Below the pieces are notes generated by a model. The model was not told where the DNA came from and ran no database searches. It was given only the letters and a program-made list of their open reading frames with translations. From Malaya genurostris (Eukaryota; Arthropoda; Insecta; Diptera; Culicidae): DNA of 64,000 nucleotides. The DNA is taken from the NCBI RefSeq assembly GCF_030247185.1, contig NC_080571.1:349304254-349368253 (forward strand), given 5' to 3'. Shown here piece by piece: positions 54,930 through 64,000 of the stretch. Numbering within the stretch: the stretch's first letter is position 1; each line of letters opens with the position of its first letter. The position numbers were made by a program, and so were the translations under genes.

Positions 54930-55960
54930 AGCCTAGTTCGTCCGGTATGGAAAGTGCGGATCGTTGTAACCACCCCCCTCGGCCAGAGTAGCCTATAAAG
55001 GAAAAAAAAGAATCTAACTTTAAAAAAAAGTATGGGTGTGTAATGTCAGAGACATAACTGGATGTCGTGAATACGAATATGACACGCTTTATTTATGCTT
55101 CCGAATTCGAATTGGTAGTTCATCGATTGTTTGAATTGTGCAACTTTCCCCTCTTTCAATACTAGAAATTTAAACGATGCGCCTAGACTAAATTACAGAT
55201 TAGTTACATTAAACATTCTGAAACGCAATTAAATATTATGAAATAAGCAGTGTAGTTCTTTATAATAAAAATGGCTCTGAAAAGAAATTTTTATGAAAGC
55301 GTTCGTGATGAAGAGTGACGATTTGAGTTAGTTCAGCACGCAGACTCTGAATTCTAAACCCATATTCCAGAACTAAGCTCTAAAACTTGACGATTCTTCG
55401 CCATGACTACCAGAATGGGTTTTATAGAGTACAGTAAAGTAAATTTCCGCATAATTCTTTAGGAGTATTATTATGGTTCTAAAAAGAACCGAATAGAAGA
55501 AGTCTGGAATAAAGAACTGGATCCTGAGTTCAAAAACAAAATTTAGAACCAATAACAGACTCAGAATCCAGTTTCAATTCTAGAATTGCAATTTCTGAAC
55601 TCAAATTAGTTCCGGAATACAGTTCCAGAATCCAGTTTCAAAACGCAGGCTCTGAAATCTAAACCTATATTGCGGAACTAAAATCTGAAAATGGAACTTT
55701 TCGTTACGACTACCGAAAACCAAATGATGGCAGGTGCTCTCTCCGTCGCTGCTCCCGTGATGGCAGTCTTCTCGCCTTGAAGGCCAGCAAGCGAACGAAA
55801 GTTGCGACCTGAGCGTTTGAGGTTTTAACCACGCAGAAGGTGCACTTCCGTCGCTGCTGGTTGAAGGTTTAACTCCCACGACGTCTGCTTCCATCGAACG
55901 CACGAAAAGAAATGATTGATTTTCACCACGGTTCCCCTTTTATACGCATTCAGTTGAAGA
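54930..55960. repeat. Duplicated block D, copy 1
   Basis: Its parts recur in order at 59750-60780: GGGCACCATAGCCTA, GTGTGTAATGTCAGAGACAT, AACTGGATGTCGTGAATACG, CAGATTAGTTACATTAAACA, GCGACCTGAGCGTTT, CCACGCAGAAGGTG and CCACGACGTCTGCTTCCATC. Read on the minus strand, a TATAAAAGG (about 55945) precedes an ATG (55894) and a short Ser/Pro-rich ORF. Whether it is a gene relic or a repeat is unclear. 55360-55690 is filled with GAATTC-type low-complexity sequence. Confidence 0.6.
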
Positions 55961-58020
55961 TATGTGCCTGACTACCTCAAAATCGTCGTCCTTGCGCGAA
56001 AAACCCAAGCGAAAGTAAAGAGTTTTCCGCATTATTTTGAAATTTTGAGAAAACCTAATTTTTGAGTTGTTTGTGGTTATCTCCCACTGTTCAAAATATT
56101 ATCCTAAATTCCTGATCATATTTTTGATGAAATGGTGAAAGAATTATGTTGCTGCCATTAATACAAGTCGAGATATTCACGATTAAGTTCTGCCCATTCT
56201 TCCATATGGCTAATTTTGAAAAGGCACCCCATAGTAAAGTAAGTCGTATTCACGACAATAAAAAATGAAACCAACACTACACAGTACTTAATCAAAAGGA
56301 AAAGAAAAAACTTCTACCTTGAAATTGTTGTCTATCTCTGTTGCACTGCCGTGTTGATCCTCGTTGCTCTAGATTCTTGTTGGATGTATCTGGACGTTGA
56401 TACAACGCTGAAGCTAACTGTAGCGATAGAATACGATGTTATGCTACTGCTACCTGACATCCAGCACCACACCTCTCAAATCCATTAGTCATTTTATAAA
56501 TGAAAACCATTAGTTAGAGCGAAATCTGTTGTTTTTTGTTCGATATCGTATATCGTGATACATTTCGATTGTGAGTCAGTATTTACCAGATGCACAAAAG
56601 TGCTTGAGCGGATGGTAATGCTGTCAAGGTACAACCGAAGATAACGAAATGTGAACATTCCATATTAATAGTACTAGTGACTCATCATATCAAACAGATG
56701 CTAACACAAAGATAAATAAAACGATAAAACTAATCTATAAATGATTATATCATACCATAGAAGAATGTTCCCAATTCTTATCCGTTGAAATATGATGAGC
56801 GGCCATACAAAACCTATATTGGAAAGCTATTAATTCTATTTTTGTAATCATTCTTTATTCTCGGTTAAAACACAAACCTGAACTTGGAGAGAAATCACGA
56901 ATAAAACATGCAAATCAAGAACACTGGTGGAATCAAGAAAGAATTAAGAATAAAGAAAAAATAACAGGAAAAACTAAATAAAAACCAAACCTAAGAAGAG
57001 ATAAGATAAGAAAAAATACCATTAAAACACCAAACAACCAAGGTAAGATATACGAATTCAAATAAATACTAACATTGAATTTTGTCCAGCAAAGAAGAAC
57101 CATCACCCTCAAATTCCTCGAAATCGGACGGATAAAGGCCGTCATAAACTGATTACACAAGATAAGCACTGCTAGGGCGCTTTTCAGCAGTGGCGATTTC
57201 CTTAAAATTATTTTAGGTTTCGCTAAATGCATATAAATGAACCTCACATATAAACACTAGGATGTAAACCGGATTAAAAGAATGATGAGAAATGGAATAT
57301 AGAACTCAACTGAACGCAACTGTAATAATATAGAATGACATCAAAGACACCTAAGAAACACAGTTGAACCTTTGGAAATAAGGTAAAACAAGATATAAAC
57401 TGTGTACAAAGGTAAGCAAATCAACAGTGATAAATAATCAACAATGTTTGATAAAATTATTATTTACCTGGGCCAGTTGTCAATTTCTCAGGCGAAACGA
57501 CATAAAATGGAATTTCATCCGAGCTTGCATGACACAAGATCAGAGCATACCAATTAAAGCTTCAAATCGTTTTATGGCACTTTTTGTCTTGCTGTCTAGC
57601 AACAACCGTTAGCTTTAATTTCACTTAAATTTATAGACTCGTGTACTTCCAACAGCTTCGCTTTTGCATCGATTGACCAATCAGAGCGATGCTTTCCTAT
57701 TGATATATCGCTTACTCCTTCAAAACCGTCGTCAATGGCAGGGAAATCCGGTATGCCGGAGATTTTTAGCAGACAAAATAGAACATTGCTCGCTACTAAT
57801 CAAAATTTCAATCATTTATAATTGAAAATACGTGGCTTGATACATTCAAATCGAAACTTAGAGATATTTCCAATTAAATGATGAAATAATATCAATAATT
57901 GATACAAAATATACTGAGCTGTGAGTGTTAAAAATCTGACCACATTTCTACGTGTATTTTTCCTTGAGTTTCTAATTTGCACCCCTATATAGAAAATAAA
58001 GATGTGTTCCACATAACAAA
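55961..58020. other. Unassigned non-coding stretch
   Basis: AT-rich. A 104-codon minus-strand ORF (56933-57247) has a hydrophobic C-terminal half but no recognised family. 57640-57770 is locally GC-richer (CGATTGACCAATCAGAGCGA). Nothing supportable as a gene. Confidence 0.45.
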
Positions 58021-58280
58021 AACCCTTCTTAATCCACCTAGTGGTGTGATAATGCCTTTCTCTTCTTTCATAACAGTCTCATGAAAATATGTTTCATACT
58101 TTTATTAAATAATTTTGGATACTAATTTTGACACCAATTGATTCAGATTGATTCGAGTAGTTCACAAAAGCATGCTTCAGTGTTTATGTCACACAGTCAG
58201 CATCATTTTTCCAAACTAGTGCTTGACATTTGCGTTGCCTATTTGTAATCAGTTATGCTAATCTAAAAAAAGCCTTCTTA

Positions 58281-58622
58281 GGCTGTGAACCATTTCGCGG
58301 TTAATTTTACCTTTTGGTTAAAATCTGACACTCGAGTGGTTAATTTGATGTTGTCAAAAATAACCCTGCTCGAGAGCATGGTTATTTTTGACAGATCGAT
58401 AGTTATTTTCCAACATTGAAAAAAATCTCGCAATGAAAATTCTAATACTAATTCTTTAGTTGAAATTATTTCCAGTGGAAAATAAACCCAAATAACTTTC
58501 CGTCCGTCAAATTTTGAAATGGGCCACAGTTTAAGTCAAATTTAACTACTCGACACCAAATAACCACTCAAGTGTCAGATTTTAACCAAAAGTTAAAATT
58601 AACCGTGAAATGGTTCACAGCC
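58281..58622 (-). mobile_element. MITE derived from the DD37E transposon
   Basis: 342 bp with about 60-bp inverted ends starting GGCTGTGAACCATTTC and flanked by TTA on both sides. The paralogue at about 63035 reads CCTTCTTAGTCCA uninterrupted, giving the empty site. Its right half, read on minus, equals the 3' end of the DD37E element at 22766-22960, including the 40-bp palindrome (58353-58392). An internally deleted, transposase-dependent derivative. Confidence 0.9.
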
Positions 58623-58643
58623 TTAGTCCACTTAGTGGAATTT

Positions 58644-58972
58644 TCATATATCTTGAAAAATCACCATATGGGGGAGTACATGAAATTTTCGAAATCGAAA
58701 AAAAAAATGTTGATGCCAAAAGGCTTAGAATTGCATGAAACGTCGAGATTTAGTGTCATCTCGAAAACATTTTTTTTTGAAAAAGTCGACTTTTTAGGAC
58801 TTAGAAAAAATATAAAAGTCCCAGAAAGTTGATTTTTTCAAAAAAAATTTTTTTTGAGATGACACTAAATTTCGATGTTTCATGCAGTTTTAAGAGTTTC
58901 GGCATCAAAAAAAAATTCGATTTTGGAAATTTCATGTACTCCCCCCTATGGTGCTTTTTCAAGGTCGAAAAT
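58644..58972. repeat. Large imperfect palindrome
   Basis: Two arms of about 140-150 bp (58644-58790 and 58830-58972) are inverted copies: CCATA..GGGGGAGTACATGAAAT, TGATGCC.AAA, GCATGAAAC.TCGA, ATTTAGTGTCATCTC. Identity is high with A/T-run length changes. The copy at 63050-63163 keeps only the left arm. Confidence 0.8.
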
Positions 58973-59112
58973 TGTCAAACCTTTACCACCGGGCAGCACC
59001 CCTTACGCATGTCCGATTTAGGTCAAATTTTGCATGAAGGCTTTTTTCGAGGTGCTTAAACTTTTGAGCACTAGAACTTAACGAAAGTAGAGGTGATCCT
59101 AAAATTTGGCAC

Positions 59113-59406
<294 letters not shown>

Positions 59407-59749
59407 TAGCTTTCAAACGAGCCCAAGTTTGTTAAAATCGGTTCAGTTATCTCTGAGAAAATTGAGCGCGTTCAAATTTAACGCTTTTTGTTGGTTACGT
59501 CACTTATACAATCATATCTCCGGAACCAAAAGTCACAGCCATTTGATCTTCGAACTTGATCAATGGCCCGACAAATATCTTCTAAAAGTGCACACACACA
59601 CATACACACACACATACACACAGACATTTTCCGATCTCGTCGAACTGAGTCGAATGGTATATAACACTATGGGTCTCGGAGGCTCCGTTCGAAAGTCGGT
59701 TTTTCCAGCAATTCTAATACCTTTCTATAGAGAAAGGCAAAAAACAGTG

Positions 59750-60783
59750 ACCAAGTGGGCACCATAGCCTAGGAACGTCTGTGTGCTGATTTGAAATAGA
59801 AGCTCATACAAAAAAAATTATCAAGGGTCCAGTGTAGAACTAAAGCAAGGGACTGCTGCCACTGAGACTACTTAAAAAAAAAAGGTACAGGTGTGTAATG
59901 TCAGAGACAGTCGCGTATACAGGGGGTTGTTTTAGGGGTTCAAACCCCCTCCGAAACTCAAAAAAGTATTATATTATGTAAATGGAAATTATGGAAATTG
60001 ATCAACATGTTCTGAAACACCCCCCGAAATTTTTTTCTGGGTACGCGCCTGGTCAGAGACATAACTGGATGTCGTGAATACGAATAAAACTGACACTATT
60101 ACTTTATACTTCCGAATATAAATTGTGCAAGTTTTGCCCTTTTACACTACTAGAATTTGAAACGATACACCTAAACTACAGTACAGATTAGTTACATTAA
60201 ACATTCTGACACACAAATATTACGAAATAGTAAGAATAGTTTCTTATGATAAAATAATGGTGGTTAAACACTGATTGGATATAAACGATTTTAAATACTG
60301 TTTCGAGTTTAGAACTGTGAAAATTGCAAAAAACTGATCAAATTATCTTAGATTTGCACTACACTGATAAATTTAATTTTCGATTTACAAAGAAGCAATC
60401 TTTATAGTTCTTTAGGTAACATTTAGAGCCATTAAAAGGGCTGATTTTGCATAATGTTCCACATTGTAGTTCATTTTCCGTTGTATTTTACTCCAATGCA
60501 AACGACCACCAACAGGATGACGTAATCGGTCTTTTTCGAAGGGAAACTGGCTCTGCGACCTGAAGCACGACCTAAGCGTTTGAGGCCTTATAACACGCCT
60601 AAGACCTGCTTTTATTGCCAACTGCTCCACCGGACAACTGAAGTCCAAATGAGAGTTGCGACCTGAGCGTTTCAGGTTTTTAACCACGCAGAAGGTGAAT
60701 TCTCCGAAGCTGCTGGTTGGTTAAAACATTCCCACGACGTCTGCTTCCATCCAACGCACAAGAAGAAATGATCGATTTTCGCA
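59750..60783. repeat. Duplicated block D, copy 2
   Basis: Second copy of 54930-55960, same order, with small indels, a hAT-like MITE (59908-60051) and a distal part (60410-60590) matching 25920-26090. A Jockey LINE poly(A) end abuts it at 60784, just after GATCGATTTTCGC. Confidence 0.6.
59908..60051. mobile_element. hAT-like MITE, 144 bp
   Basis: Ends CAGTCGCGTATACAG and, inward from the right, CAGGCGCGTACCCAG. Flanked by the 8-bp duplication GTCAGAGA (59900-59907, 60052-60059). The paralogous block at about 55045 reads GTCAGAGACATAACTGG without the element. CAG-type ends and an 8-bp duplication fit the hAT superfamily. Confidence 0.85.
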
Positions 60784-60999
60784 TTTTTTTCATAAATATC
60801 TTATTAATCTTATTTTTGTGTATTACATCAACATTTTACAGTACAAGTGTTTTGACCCTTTGGCCTTTCATCTTTGTTGTTCATACGATTCGTTATTAAT
60901 ATTAGGTGTGTTAGTTACTCTTGTTTTACATACTAATGTTTAATCATAATATTTATTTTGATTATTTATAAAATGTCTACCTACTTATAACTATCCCTA

Positions 61000-62634
61000 A
61001 CCTAATACGTACAAATTTTGAATTATTTGTATTTCCGAGATTGAGCACCTCTCTTCAAATTTCGTGCAGTATTGTTCGAATTTCTGTTCTAGTATATCCA
61101 GTGAGGCCATCTCATGTACTTCACTAGTCCTTGTCCAAGGGGGTAGATTTATGCCGTTTTTCATTGAAAAACACTGGTGGAGTGGATTGCTCTGGTTTTG
61201 CACTTTCGAGCAGAAATGCAACATTTTGACGGTGTTTCATTGCCATTTCTGCTCGAAAGTGCAAAACCAGAGCAATCCACGCCACCAGTGTTTTTCAATG
61301 AAAAACGCCATTAGAATCATCTTTAAGATCTTACTTTGAATGCGCTGAAGCCTAAGTTTGTGTGTTCGTGCACAGCCCCGCCAAACAGGGACTGAGTATT
61401 CAATTGCGGGGTAGATGATTTGTTCATAGACCGCCATCTGATTCTTCAGGCATAGTTTAGATGTTCTACAAATCAGCGGATACAGAGACCTAATGAGTAT
61501 GCTGCATTTTTGAACGATTTTGTCAACATGTGACCTGAATATCAGATGTCTGTCAAAGGTGAGTCCTAGATAGATAACTTCATCGGACCATTGAATGACC
61601 TCATCACCGAATCGTATTCGGCATTCGTCTGATGGAACAAGTTTTGGAGATCTTGAATGTGGAAACAAGATGACCTGAGTTTTTGCTGCATTGATCACAA
61701 TTTTCCAGCTTGTAAAATATTCAGTTAGAGCGTCCAGACCTGTCTGTAGTTTATTTTTCAGAGCATTAATGACACGACCTTTGTAAAGAATGGCAGTATC
61801 ATCAGCAAATTGTGACAGAACACCACCACCCGGAAGAGGTGGGATGTCTGATGTAAAAATGTTGTATAGAATGGGACCTAGGATACTTCCCTGGGGTACA
61901 CCAGCAGGAATAGTAAATCTTTCTGAAAGTGCATTATTCAGAGAAACCTGGAATGCTCTATCTGCAAGATAATTTTTGATAATTTTTATAAGATACATGG
62001 GAAAATTATACCGATGCAGTTTGAACACCAGTCCATCGTGCCACACATTATCGAATGCCTTTTCAATATCCAATATTGCCATGGCAGTCGTTTTGGACAC
62101 TGATTTGTTTTGCTGGATGACGTTGTTAACTCTTGTGAGCTGGTGGATGGTGGATCTTCCTTTCCGGAACCCAAACTGTTCTTCCAGAAATATATCCTGT
62201 TCATCTGCGAAAGCAAGAATTCGCCTTTGTATTGACTTTTCAAACAGCTTGGATAGGGCAGAGAGTAAGCTGATGGGCCGATAGCTCTTGGAAAAGGAAG
62301 GATCTTTCTCCGGTTTCAAAACTGGGATAACTTTAGCTAACTTCTACATTGAAGGGAAGTAACCAAGCTCCCAGCACCTGTTAAAAATTTTAGCTAAGAA
62401 GACAAATGAGCGAATACTCAAATGTTTCAGCTCAATGTTGAATGTGTTGTCGAAACCGGGGGCCTTCATATTTTTGGATTTTTTCACAATAGCCATCAGC
62501 TCATTCGCAGTGACTCTACTTTCCTCAGGAACCAAGCTGTCTGATTGGTCAACCTCAGCTACGCTATCAGCAACGGCTCTTTCATGTGGACTAACAATGT
62601 TAAGTCCTAAATTGTGAGAACACACAAACTGCAC
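61000..62634 (-). pseudogene. Jockey-type reverse transcriptase, one nonsense codon and one insertion
   Basis: Order: NELMAIVKKSKNMKAPGFD, CWELGYFPSM then a TAG (about 62344) where Trp is expected, KLAKVIPVLKPEKDPSFSKS, YRPISLLSALSKLFEK, FGFRKGRSTIHQL, MAILDIEKAFDNVWHDGL (first Asp), PAGVPQGSILGPILYN, SQFADDTAILY (catalytic FADD), VIYLGLTFDRHL, and KILKMIL. There the hairpin intervenes; NLPPWTRTSEVHEMASLDIL then follows to a stop at 60997. Removing the hairpin with its 2-bp duplication restores the frame. Confidence 0.88.
61152..61311. mobile_element. Near-perfect palindromic hairpin element in the Jockey RT
   Basis: Arms of about 66 bp with a single mismatch and one short indel: CGTTTTTCATTGAAAAACAC, then TGGATTGCTCTGG, then TTTCGAGCAGAAATG, and the inverse; the loop is about 20 bases. 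Flanked by a 2-bp duplication (TA or AT). Arms this similar mean the insertion is young or conserved as a hairpin. No coding of its own. Confidence 0.85.
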
Positions 62635-62640
62635 ATTTCA

Positions 62641-62774
62641 TATCCTGAACGATTTTTTGAATTTTTATTAGATTTGATAGTATAGGCTGTTGAAAACAGG
62701 CTATTTTTCGAAAACGCTAAATTTCAAAAAATCATATCTCGAAAATTTCACGTAGCATATTGAAATAGAAAAAA
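62641..62774. repeat. Fragment related to the 18.5/19.6-kb inverted repeat
   Basis: GGCTATTTTTCGAAAACGC and TCAAAAAATCATATC match the outer edge of the arm at 19610-19690 in the same orientation. A partial third copy of that family. Confidence 0.55.
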
Positions 62775-63163
62775 CCCTTCTTAATCCACCTAGTGGTGTG
62801 ATGATGCCTTTCTCTTCTTTCATAACAGTCTCATGAAAATATATTTCATACTTTTATTAAATAATTTCTGATACTAATTTTGACACCAATTGATTCAGAT
62901 TGATTCGAGTAGTTCACAAAAGCATGCTTCAGTGTTTATGCCACACAGTCAGCATCATTTTTCCAAACTAGTGCTTGACATTTGCGTTGCCTATTTGTAT
63001 GAGAACAGTGATGCTATTCTAAAATAAAAAAAGCCTTCTTAGTCCAGTGGAATTTTCATATATCTTGAAAAATCACAATAGGGGGGAGTACATGAAATTT
63101 TCGAAATCGAAAAAAAAATTTTGATGCCAAAAGGCTTAGAATTGCATGAAACGTCGAGAGGCA
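62775..63163 (+). repeat. Interspersed repeat family S, truncated copy
   Basis: Matches 58025-58755 apart from the missing MITE and stops after GAAACGTCGAGA. It provides the empty site for the DD37E-derived MITE and the left palindrome arm only. Confidence 0.8.
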
Positions 63164-64000
63164 TGTTCGACTGTTGCTAATCCACTTATTTACTCCTGAA
63201 GAATAAACCCACACCCACAAGTTGGTGAGAATGCTTCCGTTGCCGTAGGAGGTCCCAGTGAATGGGTAAACACTTTGATAAGTGTGCCATGCTTTGTAGG
63301 TTCATGAGCTTGAATGAACGTTGAATATTAGCGCATTTTGTTTGACGTTGCATCCAGTGTTATTGTCATCGGAAGTTCGTTTGTTTAAAAGTCAAACAAA
63401 GATTCGTGTTGGAAACATTAACGGTGGAAAGCCAATTTGACCGATTCGCTTGTACAGTAAGAAATGTCAGAAAATGTTTGACAAATCCCGAAGGTCACCC
63501 GCAAATAATTTCATTCTTTTAACGCTACACGTTTTCATATCTTAGTCGCAAAGAAAGTTCTTCTCCCGCTAGCGTACAAGTCCTGGACCCCTGTTTTGCT
63601 TGGCAATAAACAGTTTCCAAGTAGAAGCAACAGAACTAGCTACCATGGAACTGCAAACAGCTGCAAAAAGACACTCGTTTGTTGCTGTTTATGCTAGCTG
63701 CCGCCGTTGTTGTTTTTGCTAGCTAAAGTTTGAAGGATTGCAACTTTGGCAGTTGTAGCAACTTTTGTACATGAGCTTTTGTTCCGACACGGTACAATAA
63801 TTCGAAGCATGCAGTTGTTCTTTCCGATTAGTTGCTTCGTTTTACTCGAACGGTTCGAAATGCTCGCAGAGGTGTTTGTTACAGACTAAATAAGTTTGCT
63901 TTGCCATTTGTTGCGTCAGTCAATAATGCGAAAGTGTAATACGGATGTGTATTTTTTAAAAGAAAATATCGAAGGAAAAAAGTTTCGTCGTTGTGCACTT
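63164..64000. other. Unassigned stretch at window end
   Basis: No ORF, domain or terminal repeat recognised. TTGTTGCTG/GCTAGCTGCC-type words around 63680-63725 form a small inverted cluster. It could be the flank of a gene outside the window. Confidence 0.4.

Larger units (their letters stand above)
60784..62640 (-). mobile_element. Jockey-clade LINE, 5'-truncated
   Basis: RT plus C-terminal region, 3' UTR (60996-60791, AT-rich) and an A-run at 60790-60784. Endonuclease and ORF1 are missing. A hairpin element (about 61152-61311) interrupts the C-terminal coding sequence. Upstream of 62640 the sequence is unrelated. Confidence 0.85.

Noticed and set aside
56933..57247. 104-codon hydrophobic minus-strand ORF as a membrane protein
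   Set aside because: Hydrophobicity comes from AT-rich codons; no family, start context or neighbouring support.

Overview
The window looks like repeat-dense insect DNA, most likely from a culicine mosquito. That assignment is an inference. It rests on AT-rich non-coding sequence, on a DD37E Tc1/mariner transposase (a group described from mosquitoes), on irritans-type and DD41D mariner relatives, on several non-LTR retrotransposon clades, and on interspersed repeats with an internal CA tract. No bacterial operon structure is present. Edges were set by eye: terminal repeats and target-site duplications are exact where stated, and other repeat limits are good to about 10-50 bp.

Layout. 1-34 kb is a graveyard of transposable elements in non-coding sequence. 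It holds three copies of an element bounded by inverted clusters of a TTCGCCGAA repeat, and two copies of a rebuilt DD41D element (5.9 and 33.1 kb), one sitting in a dead RNase-H-bearing LINE. It also holds decayed LINE pieces (10.4, 11.4 and 30.4-31.8 kb), a DD37E transposase (21.7 kb), a nearly intact irritans-type mariner (23.3 kb) with a deletion derivative (28.2 kb), and a possible Helitron (26.6-29.4 kb).

34.3-49.9 kb is the one real gene locus, read on the minus strand. From 49769 downward it encodes a candidate PD-(D/E)XK nuclease-like N-terminus, an acidic SD linker, a NACHT NTPase with intact Walker A and B motifs, and ankyrin repeats. The ankyrin part continues into a 6.9-kb array of 207-bp units that stays open for about 2290 codons. 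A LOA-like LINE with an 8-bp target duplication splits the gene. The far 3' end has a frame-changing deletion, two nonsense codons, a gag-fragment insertion and a frameshift. The 5' part could still make a protein of about 1540 residues. The architecture (nuclease-like effector, STAND NTPase, repeat sensor) matches the logic of NLR and bacterial Avs immune proteins, and it is the main item of interest here.

50-64 kb is again repeats. There is a poly(A) retro-insertion with a 13-bp duplication, a 1.7-kb repeat matching pieces near 3 and 7 kb, a mariner deletion derivative, and a duplicated 1-kb block whose second copy carries a hAT-like MITE. A long repeat there holds a DD37E-derived MITE, a large palindrome and an (AT)145 tract. 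Last comes a 5'-truncated Jockey LINE interrupted by a 160-bp near-perfect hairpin. Several of these insertions can be read precisely because an empty-site paralogue lies in the same window.
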